From contig NZ_CP077970.1 of assembly GCF_024758505.1 (NCBI RefSeq), positions 6,696,001 through 6,760,000 of the forward strand: a stretch of 64,000 nucleotides of DNA. The letters run 5' to 3'. The translations under genes were made by a program, and so were the position numbers. This document shows, one piece after another, positions 9,507-17,745 of the stretch; positions within the stretch are counted from its first letter, which is position 1, and the number at the start of each line of letters is the position of its first letter. The DNA is from Bradyrhizobium arachidis. GTDB lineage: Bacteria; Pseudomonadota; Alphaproteobacteria; Rhizobiales; Xanthobacteraceae. Below the pieces are notes generated by a model. That model worked only from the letters and a program-made list of their open reading frames with translations. It made no database searches and was not told the origin of the DNA.

Positions 9507-9710
9507 GCCGGTACTTCCTCCCGCCCTCGCCGCTTCCCGGGCGATTCGGCCACTCTCGGTCTGCTTGCAGCGCCAAACGATAGGGGCAGAGCGGCGGGCG
9601 AGTAAAGCCGCCCGCCGAGAATGTCGCACTTCGCTGAGCGCAGACCATTGGTCTTGCCATATCCGGATGCTAGGAACGGGGCGAAAAGTACAAATCGATA
9701 GCGAGACCGC

Positions 9711-10478
9711 ATGTCCTTCAGAAATTTCCTTGCCGCAGTCGTTCTGGTCGTCGCGGGATGTCTCGCTTCGGCCGGCCCGAGCCAGGCCGTGACCGGGACC
9801 GCCACGGTCCGCGATGCAAACTCCATCCAGATCGCCGACGTCACCTACCGGCTCGACGGCGTCGATGCGCCGGAACTCGACCAGGTCTGCATCGACGACC
9901 ACGCCGACCCCTGGACCTGCGGCCTCGAGGCCCGTGACCAGCTCACCAAGCTGATCAAGGGGCGCTCGGTGCGCTGCGACGACGTCGGGCCCGAGAAGAA
10001 CTTTGGCAAGCGGCACCGCGCCATCTGCACCGCCGACGGCGACAAGACCACGCTGAATGAGCAATTGATCCGGCTCGGCTACGCGATCGCCCGCGAGCCG
10101 GTGAAGGTGAACGTGAAGCCGGCCGCCGCCGAGGCCAAGACGGGATCAGTCGGCATCTGGAAGGGTTGCTTTGTTGCGCCGCAAGAATTCCGCACCGGCA
10201 AAAAGGACGGCCCGCTGCTCGGCACCGCCTGCCGCGCCGACCGCGACAAGGAAATCCGCGCCGCGCTGTTTCCGGAGGAGCTGACGATGCCACCGAGCTG
10301 CAGCATCAAGGGCAAGCTCGCGGTGCGTGCCCGCGTCACCGGCAATATCGGCATCTATCATTTGCGGGGCTGCCCGAGCTATGCGGGTACGACCAAGCCG
10401 GACCGCTGGTTCTGCTCCGAGGACGACGCCCAGGCCGCGGGCTTCCGCAAGGCCTACAACTGCCGCCGGCCGAAGTAA
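9711..10478 (+). CDS. secreted thermonuclease-like (SNase) protein
   Basis: A 255-residue protein with a Sec signal peptide (hydrophobic stretch to about residue 26, ending SQA-VTG). The staphylococcal nuclease-like fold follows: [22 protein letters not shown], then [23 protein letters not shown], which carries the arginine and acidic positions expected of the family. A C-terminal module ([16 protein letters not shown], later [14 protein letters not shown]) resembles an Ada-type metal-binding fold. The predicted role is phosphodiester cleavage in the periplasm or outside; retained activity is an inference. It is divergent from the GMC gene and convergent with cyoD. Confidence 0.85.
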   Translation: MSFRNFLAAVVLVVAGCLASAGPSQAVTGTATVRDANSIQIADVTYRLDGVDAPELDQVCIDDHADPWTCGLEARDQLTKLIKGRSVRCDDVGPEKNFGKRHRAICTADGDKTTLNEQLIRLGYAIAREPVKVNVKPAAAEAKTGSVGIWKGCFVAPQEFRTGKKDGPLLGTACRADRDKEIRAALFPEELTMPPSCSIKGKLAVRARVTGNIGIYHLRGCPSYAGTTKPDRWFCSEDDAQAAGFRKAYNCRRPK

Positions 10479-10493
10479 GCGCCCTCGCCCCGC

Positions 10494-10877
10494 TCACTGC
10501 ATCCTCATGATCTGATCCATCGGCGGCATGTTCGCGTTCAGATGCGACATGATCCAGACCGAGCCGCCGACCACCAGGAACACGATCAACAGGCCGAAGG
10601 CCAGCGCCAGGATGTTATTGGTGTTGTCGGGCCCGGTCGTGATGTGCAGGAAGAACACGAGGTGCACGCCCATCTGCGCGATCGCGAGCACGATCAGCGC
10701 GACGGGGATCGAGGGCTGCCAGACCAGCGTGGTGCCCGCGATGAAGAACGACGTCGCGGTCAGAAGCAGCGCAAGTGCAAGGCCGATGACGTAGCCGAGC
10801 ACGCGGGCGCCGACATTGTGTTCGCCCTCATCGCCCGGCGCGAAGCCAAGGTCGCCATGGTCGGACAGTTCGCTCAT
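10494..10877 (-). CDS. cyoD: cytochrome o ubiquinol oxidase subunit IV
   Basis: A 127-residue inner-membrane protein with three hydrophobic helices, including GYVIGLALALLLTATSFFIA and the family pattern MGVHLVFFLHI. It is the small accessory subunit of the bo3 quinol oxidase, thought to help insert CuB. Start ATG 10877 overlaps the stop of cyoC in an ATGA junction, which shows translational coupling and decides the start although the frame is open further upstream. Last gene of the cyoABCD operon. Confidence 0.9.
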   Translation of the reverse strand: MSELSDHGDLGFAPGDEGEHNVGARVLGYVIGLALALLLTATSFFIAGTTLVWQPSIPVALIVLAIAQMGVHLVFFLHITTGPDNTNNILALAFGLLIVFLVVGGSVWIMSHLNANMPPMDQIMRMQ

Positions 10878-11515
10878 GGGGCACTCCCGAGCAGATAGAC
10901 GACGGAAAACACCGCGACCCAGATGATGTCGAGCGCGTGCCAGAACAGCGCAAAACACAGCATGCGGCGCATGATGTCGGCGCGAAAGCCCTTGGCGAAG
11001 ACCTGGGCCATCATGGTGAGCAGCCACAGGATGCCGGCGGTGACATGCAGGCCGTGGCAGCCGACCAGGGTGAAGAACGCCGTGAGGAAGGCGCTGCGCG
11101 TGGGACCTGCGCCTCGCGCGACGAGGTCGGCGAATTCGCGAAACTCGATGGCGAGGAAAATCAGCCCGAGCAGGCAGGTCGCGGCCATCGCGAGATAGAA
11201 CCAAAACCTGTTGCGGACGTCGGCGGCGATGCTCGCCATACCGCAGGTGAAGCTCGAGACCAGCAGGCAGACCGTCTCGATCGCGACGTTGCGCTGGTCG
11301 AACAGCTCCGCGCCCTTCGGGCCGCCAGCGGTCTGGCCGAGCAGCACCGCGTAGGCCGCGAAGAAGCAGGAGAACATCACGATGTCGGAGAGCAGGAAGA
11401 TCCAGAAGCCGAAGCCGGTGACGACGCGCTTCGGCGCCGGCCCGGGATGCTCGATCACGACGCCGATGTGATGGGGATCGCCATGCGCGTGGCCGGCCGT
11501 CGCAGCTATCGCCAT
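10874..11515 (-). CDS. cyoC: cytochrome o ubiquinol oxidase subunit III
   Basis: A 213-residue heme-copper oxidase subunit III with five predicted membrane helices. Family patterns: GFWIFLLSDIVMFSCFFAAY near the start, and FLTAFFTLVGCHGLHVTAG (the GxHGLHV motif) in the second half. It is part of the proton-pumping quinol oxidase in the inner membrane. ATG 11515 overlaps the cyoB stop (TGATG); a GTG one codon earlier is an equally possible start. It overlaps cyoD at its end. Confidence 0.93.
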   Translation of the reverse strand: MAIAATAGHAHGDPHHIGVVIEHPGPAPKRVVTGFGFWIFLLSDIVMFSCFFAAYAVLLGQTAGGPKGAELFDQRNVAIETVCLLVSSFTCGMASIAADVRNRFWFYLAMAATCLLGLIFLAIEFREFADLVARGAGPTRSAFLTAFFTLVGCHGLHVTAGILWLLTMMAQVFAKGFRADIMRRMLCFALFWHALDIIWVAVFSVVYLLGSAP

Positions 11516-13515
11516 CACACGGACCCCGCGAGGCTGACGAGATTGCGCCGTTCCTCGATATTGGCGCGGTCGATGCGCGCGACGTCGGCGGCCGGAATGA
11601 CGTATTCGTCATGGTCGCGCCAGGCGAACACGACAAAGGTCGCCCACGCGCCGATGAGGCCCAGAATCACCATCCACCAGATGTGCCAGATCAGCGCAAA
11701 GCCCATGATGGTGGCGAAGAACGCGCAGACGAACCCGGTTGGCGAATTCCGGGGCATCTCGATGTCCCGATACTCCGGCTCGGCGTGCGCGAACTGCTCC
11801 TGCCTGGCCTTCGCCTTCATCTCCCAGTATGCGTCCTCACCGCGCACATCGGGATGAAAGGCGAAGTTGAAGACCGGCGGCGGCGATGACGTTGCCCATT
11901 CCAGCGAGCGTCCATCCCAGGGATCGCCGGTGCGGTCACGCAACGCCTCGCGATTGCGGATGCTGACGACGAGCTGCACGACCTGACAGACCACCGCCAC
12001 GGTCAGGATCGCCATGCCGATCACGGCCACGATCATCCAGGGCCGCCATACCGCGACATCGTAGTGCTGCATGCGCCGCGTCATGCCGAGCATGCCTGCC
12101 GCATAAAGCGGGACGAAGGTGACGTAGAAGCCGATGAAGGTGCACCAGAACGCGGCCTTGCCCCAGCGCTCGTCCAGGCGAAAGCCGAACGCCTTGGGAA
12201 ACCAGTAGGTGAAGCCGGCAAAGGCGCCGAACAGCACGCCGCCGATGATGACGTTGTGGAAGTGCGCCACCAAGAACATGCTGTTGTGCAGGATGAAGTC
12301 AGCCGGCGGCACCGCGACCAGGACGCCGGTGAGGCCGCCGATGATGAAGGTGACCATGAAGCCGACCGACCACAGCATCGGCGTCGCGAAGCGAATGCGG
12401 CCGCCATACATCGTGAACAGCCAATTGTAGATCTTCACGCCGGTCGGCACCGCGATGATCATGCTGGCGATGCCGAAGATGGCGTTGACGTCGGGGCCCG
12501 CGCCCATGGTGAAGAAGTGATGCAGCCACACCATGAATGAGATGACGCAGATCGCCATGGTCGCGAGCACCATGGAACGGTAGCCGAACAGCGGCTTGCC
12601 GGAGAAGGTCGACACCACCTCGGAGAAGATGCCGAAGGCCGGCAGAACGAGGATGTAGACCTCCGGATGTCCCCACGCCCAGATCAGGTTCATGAACATC
12701 ATGACGTTGCCGCCGGCCTCATTGGTGAAGAAATGGAAGCCGAGGTAGCGATCGAGCAGCAGCATCGCGAGGGTGGCGGTGAGGATCGGGAATGCGGCGA
12801 CGATCAGGAGGTTTGAGGCGAGCGTAGTCCAGCAGAACATCGGCATGCGCAGATAGTTCATGCCCTTGGTGCGCAGCTTCAGAACCGTCGTGACCAGATT
12901 GATGCCGGCGACAAGTGTGCCGACGCCGGATATCTGCAGCGACCAGGCGTAGTAGTCGACGCCGACACCCGGCGAGTACACCAATCCCGAGAGCGGCGGA
13001 AAGGCGAGCCAGCCGGTGCGCGCGAACTCGCCAATAACGAGCGAGAGATTGACGAGCAGCGCGCCGGTCGCCGTCAGCCAAAAACCCACCGAATTCAGCG
13101 TCGGGAAGGCAACGTCGCGCACGCCGAGTTGCAGGGGCACGACCAGGTTCATCAGCCCGATCACGAACGGCATCGCCACGAAGAAGATCATGATGGTGCC
13201 GTGGGCGGAGAAGATCTGGTTGTAGTGCTCGGGCGGCAGGTAACCCTGCGACTGGTAGGCGATCGCCTGCTGGATCCGCATCAAAATCGCGTCGCTGCCG
13301 CCGCGCAGGAACATCACGGACGCCAGCAGCACATACATGACGCCGATCCGCTTGTGATCGACGCTGGTGATCCACTCGCGCCAGAGATAGGGCAGATGCC
13401 CCTTCACCACGACCCAGATCAGCACCGCCAACAAGGCCACGATCACGACGCCGCCCGCGATCAGCGGGATCGGCTGGTCGAACGGGATCGCCGACCAGGT
13501 GAGCTTACCGAGCAC
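11515..13515 (-). CDS. cyoB: cytochrome o ubiquinol oxidase subunit I
   Basis: The 666-residue catalytic subunit, which reduces O2 to water with electrons from ubiquinol and pumps protons. Heme and CuB ligands are all present: AHGTIMIFF, GHPEVYILVLPAFG (CuB His cross-linked Tyr), LHHFFTMG and HFHNVIIGG. The quinol-site residues of E. coli CyoB are conserved (LRGGSDA and PPEHYNQ patterns for Arg71, Asp75, His98, Gln101). The start is GTG 13515, preceded by GGAGG at ideal spacing and giving the normal LGKLTWSAIPF N-terminus; it overlaps the end of cyoA by 11 bases. The frame extends upstream without support. Confidence 0.95.
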   Translation of the reverse strand: MLGKLTWSAIPFDQPIPLIAGGVVIVALLAVLIWVVVKGHLPYLWREWITSVDHKRIGVMYVLLASVMFLRGGSDAILMRIQQAIAYQSQGYLPPEHYNQIFSAHGTIMIFFVAMPFVIGLMNLVVPLQLGVRDVAFPTLNSVGFWLTATGALLVNLSLVIGEFARTGWLAFPPLSGLVYSPGVGVDYYAWSLQISGVGTLVAGINLVTTVLKLRTKGMNYLRMPMFCWTTLASNLLIVAAFPILTATLAMLLLDRYLGFHFFTNEAGGNVMMFMNLIWAWGHPEVYILVLPAFGIFSEVVSTFSGKPLFGYRSMVLATMAICVISFMVWLHHFFTMGAGPDVNAIFGIASMIIAVPTGVKIYNWLFTMYGGRIRFATPMLWSVGFMVTFIIGGLTGVLVAVPPADFILHNSMFLVAHFHNVIIGGVLFGAFAGFTYWFPKAFGFRLDERWGKAAFWCTFIGFYVTFVPLYAAGMLGMTRRMQHYDVAVWRPWMIVAVIGMAILTVAVVCQVVQLVVSIRNREALRDRTGDPWDGRSLEWATSSPPPVFNFAFHPDVRGEDAYWEMKAKARQEQFAHAEPEYRDIEMPRNSPTGFVCAFFATIMGFALIWHIWWMVILGLIGAWATFVVFAWRDHDEYVIPAADVARIDRANIEERRNLVSLAGSV

Positions 13516-14407
13516 TGTGGCCTCCGCTATGCGGCGCATCGGAGGCGACCTGCGGGCCAGGCCCGGGCGGGATATGCTGGGTCGCAATCAGGTCGAACAG
13601 GCGGGGATCCTCGAGCCGGTAGACCGGCCTGCCCTTCTCGATCCCCTGCTGCATCAGCTTCTTGTAGCTCTCCTCGTTCAGCACCGCATCGCTCTTCGCG
13701 GTCGCCGCGACCCAGTCCGGAAAGGCGAGCTGCGAGATCACGTTGACGTCGAACATCATGTCGGGAAAGCCGTCGCCGGAGAAATGAGCCGAGAGGCCCT
13801 GCAGCTTGCCTTCATTGTCCGCGCGCAGGTTGAGCTTCGTCACCATGCCGTTCATGGTGTAGATCATGCTGCCGAGCTGCGGGATGAAGAACACGTTCAT
13901 CACGCTCGACGACGTCAGCTGGAAGTTCAGCTCGGCACCGGCCGGCGCGGTCAGCGTATTCACCGTGGCAATGCGCTGGTCCGGATAGATGAACAGCCAT
14001 TTCCAGTCGAGCGACACGGCCTGGATGCGGACCGGGCTGCCGGTCCCCGGCACGGGAGCGGCCGGATCGAGCTGATGCGAGCCGATCCAGGCGACACCGC
14101 CGAGCAGGATCACCGTCAGTGCCGGAATCGACCACACCACCAGCTCGACGCGGCCGGAATAGACGAAATTTGGCTGATAGCGCGCCCGCGAATTGCCCTC
14201 GCGAAACCAGAAGGCGAATCCGAGGATCGCGACGATGGTCGGCACCACGATCGCCAGCATGATGGCGACGGAATCGACGAGAATGGTGCTGTTGGCGGCT
14301 GCGACAGGTCCCTGCGGATCGAGGAGATTCATCGGCGAGCCACTGATGGTTGAGAAACCCCGAGGGAGAGCGTAACGCGAAAGAGTCCCCGCGACAAACG
14401 CAGTCAT
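13505..14407 (-). CDS. cyoA: ubiquinol oxidase subunit II
   Basis: About 300 residues. Two membrane helices (residues about 40-60 and 85-105) are followed by a periplasmic cupredoxin domain. The position that would hold the CuA site lacks the cysteine pair and reads SSSVMNVFFIPQLGSMIYTMNGM, diagnostic of quinol rather than cytochrome c oxidases. The usual lipoprotein cysteine of CyoA is not evident after the N-terminus, so either the lipid anchor is absent or the true start differs. ATG 14407 is my choice; the frame is open to 14488. First gene of the cyo operon. Confidence 0.88.
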   Translation of the reverse strand: MTAFVAGTLSRYALPRGFSTISGSPMNLLDPQGPVAAANSTILVDSVAIMLAIVVPTIVAILGFAFWFREGNSRARYQPNFVYSGRVELVVWSIPALTVILLGGVAWIGSHQLDPAAPVPGTGSPVRIQAVSLDWKWLFIYPDQRIATVNTLTAPAGAELNFQLTSSSVMNVFFIPQLGSMIYTMNGMVTKLNLRADNEGKLQGLSAHFSGDGFPDMMFDVNVISQLAFPDWVAATAKSDAVLNEESYKKLMQQGIEKGRPVYRLEDPRLFDLIATQHIPPGPGPQVASDAPHSGGHSAR

Positions 14408-14458
14408 GTGAAGGCGGTTCCCGAATTCGCAGATCTGTCGTCCACCGCGTCCGCGGCG

Positions 14459-14488
14459 GCATGCAATTCCATGCGATGTCAATGACAT
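14459..14488. promoter_or_regulatory. paired palindromes upstream of cyoA
   Basis: Two adjacent dyads: GCATG-N6-CATGC at 14459-14474 and the perfect 13-base palindrome ATGTCAATGACAT at 14476-14488. On the minus strand the second contains TTGACA, but no matching -10 box is seen 16-18 bases beyond. They lie 52-81 bases before the chosen cyoA start and could be an operator for an oxygen- or redox-responsive regulator. This is inference from position. Confidence 0.4.
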
Positions 14489-14551
14489 GCGCGCGGAGCG
14501 ATCCGTCCTTCTCTCCCGCGGCCTCCATTGCTATCGTCGGGAAAAATCGGG

Positions 14552-14665
14552 ATGAAACGACATGCAGGGCCCCGAAGACGGGCCGGCCTCGCTGGCAAGA
14601 TCGCGCTCATCAGCGGCGCCACCATGAAGATCGACAACGAGCCTTACTATGAAGAGGTACTGTAG
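14552..14665 (+). pseudogene. possible relic of a short-chain dehydrogenase gene
   Basis: A 37-codon frame whose middle reads LAGKIALISGATMKIDNEPY. The first half looks exactly like the start of an SDR (GKIALISGA), and then the frame switches to unrelated sequence and stops at 14665. It lies 22 bases before an intact SDR. I read it as the leftover N-terminus of a deleted SDR joined to another fragment. A chance frame cannot be excluded. Confidence 0.35.
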
Positions 14666-14687
14666 CAGTACCCGGGAGTGAGCTGAC

Positions 14688-15488
14688 ATGCGCTTGAAGG
14701 ACAAGGTCGCCATCGTGGTCGGGGCCGGACAGAGCCCCGGCGAAGGCATGGGCAATGGGCGCGCCACCGCGCTGACCTTCGCGCGCGAGGGCGCAAAAGT
14801 GCTGTGCGTCGATCATCATCTGGAGTCGGCGCAGGAGACGGTCGCGATGATCGCCGCCAACAAGGGCACGGCTGCGGCCTTCAGGGCGGACGTGACCAAG
14901 GCCGCCGACATCAAGGCCATGGTCGCGGATGCGCAAGCGCGCTGGGACCGGATCGACATCCTCCATAACAATGTCGGCGTTAGCTTGTCCGGCGGCGATG
15001 CCGAACTTCTGCAACTGACCGAAGAAGCTTTTGACCGCGTCGTCGCCATCAACCTGAAGAGCTGCATCCTCGCCGCCAAGGAAGTGATCCCGATCATGCG
15101 CGCCCAGAAGAGCGGCGCGATCATCAACATCTCCTCGATGGCGGCGATCACGACTTATCCTTACGTCGCCTACAAGGCGACGAAGTCGGCGATGATCGCC
15201 TTCACCGAGCAGCTCGCCTACCAGAATGCCGAGCACGGCATCCGCGCCAATGTCATTTTGCCGGGCCTGATGAACACGCCGATGGCCGTCGATACCCGCG
15301 CCCGCGAGTGGCACAAGACCCGCGCCGAGGTCGAAGCCGAGCGCGACAGCAAGGTGCCACTGCGCAGGAAGATGGGCACGGGATGGGACGTCGCGAATGC
15401 GGCGCTGTTTTTGGCGTCGGATGAAGCGAACTTCATTACGGGCGTGACGCTGCCGGTGGATGGAGGAGCGAGCGTGAGGAGGGGCTGA
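14688..15488 (+). CDS. SDR-family NAD(P)-dependent oxidoreductase
   Basis: A classical 266-residue short-chain dehydrogenase. Coenzyme motif VVGAGQSPGEGMGNGRATA near residue 10 (a lengthened glycine loop), NNVG near 91, active-site ISSMAA serine, YVAYKATKSA Tyr-x3-Lys, and VDGGAS at the C-terminus. VDHH after the second strand has an acid at the NAD-selecting position, suggesting NAD over NADP. It would oxidise or reduce a secondary alcohol or ketone; the substrate is unknown. Single gene, followed by a repeat block. Confidence 0.9.
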   Translation: MRLKDKVAIVVGAGQSPGEGMGNGRATALTFAREGAKVLCVDHHLESAQETVAMIAANKGTAAAFRADVTKAADIKAMVADAQARWDRIDILHNNVGVSLSGGDAELLQLTEEAFDRVVAINLKSCILAAKEVIPIMRAQKSGAIINISSMAAITTYPYVAYKATKSAMIAFTEQLAYQNAEHGIRANVILPGLMNTPMAVDTRAREWHKTRAEVEAERDSKVPLRRKMGTGWDVANAALFLASDEANFITGVTLPVDGGASVRRG

Positions 15489-15507
15489 CGAACTCAATGC
15501 GTCGATC

Positions 15508-15885
15508 TTACCCTCCCCTGGAGGGGGACGGTCGGCTCACATTGAGCGCAGCGAAAATGTGAGACGGGGTGGGGTGATTCTCCTCACGAACAGTGTTCGA
15601 CGCGGAGGGACCGTCACCCCACCCCGCTCGCGCTCCGCGCGATCGACCCTCCCCCTCCAGGGTAGGGCTATCGCATGTGAAAAAAAGAGCAAGCACCGTC
15701 GGCACTTGCGACGATGCATCGCTTGAACGATGCAACGTCCCTTCGCTCTTCGATTCCGTTTTGTTCTCGATACGATTCCACTGCTTCTCCTGTGGCGCGA
15801 GCGCACGGTTGAGCCAAGCCGTGGGAGAGACTCAGGAATTTCCACATGCGATAGCCCTGCCCTCCAGGGGAGGGTGAGTCCCCCC
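15508..15885. repeat. composite palindromic repeat block
   Basis: A non-coding block of nested inverted repeats. taccctcccctggaggggg near 15510 pairs with ccctccccctccagggtagg near 15650; cggggtggggtga near 15566 pairs with tcaccccaccccg near 15615. A further inverted copy of tagggctatcgcatgtg (about 15663-15680) recurs near 15844-15860 together with ccctccaggggagggtgag. The layout fits a repeated intergenic element with a degenerate second copy. It fills the 411-base gap after the SDR. Short frames here carry no recognisable protein. Confidence 0.65.
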
Positions 15886-15899
15886 GAGATCACCAGCCA

Positions 15900-16073
15900 T
15901 CAAACCATCTCGCACCAGTCCCGATCAGCCGCGCGATTGCGCCGCAAATCCGCTTCCAGCTCTTCGACGATGCCGTGCAGCAGGCACGCGGCGAGCGGGT
16001 CGGTGACCTCCCGCTCGAGAAGCCGGTAGCGTGCGATCCGGACTTCCTGCTCTCTCAATTGCTGTTCCGTCAT
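15900..16073 (-). CDS. small conserved-looking hypothetical protein, 57 aa
   Basis: A short frame of 58 codons with a strong CGGAGG ribosome site six bases before ATG 16073. The product begins MTEQQLREQEVRIARYRLLE and is rich in Glu and Arg, predicted to be helical, with two or three cysteines in the middle and end. The region upstream of the start (16090-16160) is AT-rich, as expected of a promoter. I do not recognise the family. It sits between the repeat block and the sorbosone dehydrogenase gene. Confidence 0.6.
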   Translation of the reverse strand: MTEQQLREQEVRIARYRLLEREVTDPLAACLLHGIVEELEADLRRNRAADRDWCEMV

Positions 16074-16196
16074 GCGCGGCCTCCGGCAAATCGACGCGGA
16101 GGCAGCGGTATTGTTTCGTTACAATTTTCGAATCATTTTCTATGGTTTCTCGCCAGTTAATAAATGGCCAGCGTGAGCCTTTATCGACTGCGACAC

Positions 16197-17522
16197 CTAC
16201 CGCGACACCCGCCAGATCGTGCCGTTGCCGTCTTCCGAGATCAGCAACGCGCCATCCTTGGCGACGGCGACACCAACCGGGCGTCCCCAGACCTCGGTGT
16301 CGTTGACGACGAAGCCGGTGACAAAATCCTCGTACTCACCGGTAGGCTTGCCGTCCTTCATCCTGACGCGGATGACCTTGTAGCCGGTACGCTTGGACCT
16401 GTTCCAGGAGCCATGCTCGGCGGCGAAGGCATCGCCGCGGTATTCGGCCGGAAAGTTGTTGCCCCGGTAGAAGGTCATGCCGAGCGAAGCCGAGTGCGAC
16501 TGGATCAGCACGTCGGGAATGGTGACCTTGTCCTTCAGGTCCGGCCGCGCGCCGGCGTGGCGCGGATCCTCGTTGTCGCCGATATAGTACCACGGCCAGC
16601 CGTAGAACGCGCCTTCGCGGACGCTGGTGACGTAGTCGGGCACGAGATCGTCGCCGAGGCCGTCGCGCTCGTTGGTCGAGCACCACGGTAGTCCGCTCTG
16701 CGGCTCGATGGCGAGGCCGACGCAGTTGCGGATGCCGGTCGCATAAAGCTTCCGCTCCTTTCCCTCCGGCGTGAAGGAGAGCACGGCGGCGCGCCCCGCC
16801 TCATAGCCCCAGGCCGCGCCGAGCGGCTGCGCGCGCGCCCAAGCTTCCAGCCCGCCGGGCGGCTTGCCCATGCCTTCGGCGACATTGCCGGCCGAGCCGA
16901 CCGAGACCAGCATGCGCTTGTTGTCCGGCGTGAAGACGATGTCGCGCGTGGAATGACCGGAGCCCTGCGACAGGTTCGTCACGACGATCTCCGGCTTGGC
17001 CGACGCCTTGAGATCGCCGGCGCGATAGGGAAAGCGCACGACGCTCTCGGAGTTCGCGACATAGAGCCATTGCGGATTGTCGCCGTTCGGGAAAAAGGCG
17101 ATGCCGAAGGGCCGACTGAGGCCACTGGCAAAGGTCTCGTCGCTTGCGACCTTTCCGCCGCCTTCGCCCGGGCGCAGCGCGCGGATGCGCCCCGATCGGG
17201 TCTCGGCCACGAAGACGTCGCCGTTCGGCGCGACGCGGACGATGCGCGGACCCGACAGGCCTTCCGCGAACAGCTCGATTTTGAATCCCGGCGGCACAAG
17301 CGGCGCGCTGCCGGCCGGCCGCGCCACGACGCGCGAGGCATTGGCCACCGACGGCGACGCACCGGGCTTTGGAAGATCCTGCGGCCGGATCAACCTGACC
17401 GTGCCAGGCTTGTCGGCCTGCCAATTGCCGAAGGCATCCTTGCCTTGCAGCACGGTGTCTGCCCACGCGTTCGAATCCGCCGTGATCAGCAAGATCGCCG
17501 CGCATCCAAGATGTGTCTTCAC
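16197..17522 (-). CDS. periplasmic PQQ/sorbosone dehydrogenase-like beta-propeller protein
   Basis: A 441-residue protein with a signal peptide (MKTHLGCAAILLITADSNAWA). The six-bladed propeller of the sorbosone/soluble glucose dehydrogenase family follows: FKIELFAEGLSGPRIVRVAP near residue 80, GDVFVAETRSGRIRAL, a GIRNCVGLA motif, and a C-terminal WGRPVGVAVAKDGALLISED. Members oxidise aldoses or sorbosone with PQQ, but many of this length have no proven activity. The start is GTG 17522 with GGGAGGAG in front. It is divergent from the urate hydroxylase gene. Confidence 0.85.
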   Translation of the reverse strand: MKTHLGCAAILLITADSNAWADTVLQGKDAFGNWQADKPGTVRLIRPQDLPKPGASPSVANASRVVARPAGSAPLVPPGFKIELFAEGLSGPRIVRVAPNGDVFVAETRSGRIRALRPGEGGGKVASDETFASGLSRPFGIAFFPNGDNPQWLYVANSESVVRFPYRAGDLKASAKPEIVVTNLSQGSGHSTRDIVFTPDNKRMLVSVGSAGNVAEGMGKPPGGLEAWARAQPLGAAWGYEAGRAAVLSFTPEGKERKLYATGIRNCVGLAIEPQSGLPWCSTNERDGLGDDLVPDYVTSVREGAFYGWPWYYIGDNEDPRHAGARPDLKDKVTIPDVLIQSHSASLGMTFYRGNNFPAEYRGDAFAAEHGSWNRSKRTGYKVIRVRMKDGKPTGEYEDFVTGFVVNDTEVWGRPVGVAVAKDGALLISEDGNGTIWRVSR

Positions 17523-17745
17523 GGTCTCCTCCCGGCCTGCCCTTTTCGACCAACCCCGTCAGGTCCAATCGTTCAGCGATCGCGCGATGCCGAATCGAAC
17601 GTCAGCCTATGCCCGCAGGATGTGCATCACCTAGTGTCATCCTGCTGGAAAATCCTCGTGATCGGTGCGACACATTGTAGGGGCGCGACCGCGGACAGCG
17701 GTCATCAAAGCTGCGGCATCAGGAGCTGCGACTGACGGGGTCATC

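Noticed and set aside
9507..10064. Upstream extension of the GMC oxidoreductase frame
   Set aside because: It is antisense to the nuclease-like gene; ATG 9506 has a ribosome site and begins at the FAD motif.
10878..11636. Upstream extension of the cyoD frame
   Set aside because: Overlaps cyoC on the same strand; the ATGA junction at 10874-10877 fixes the cyoD start.
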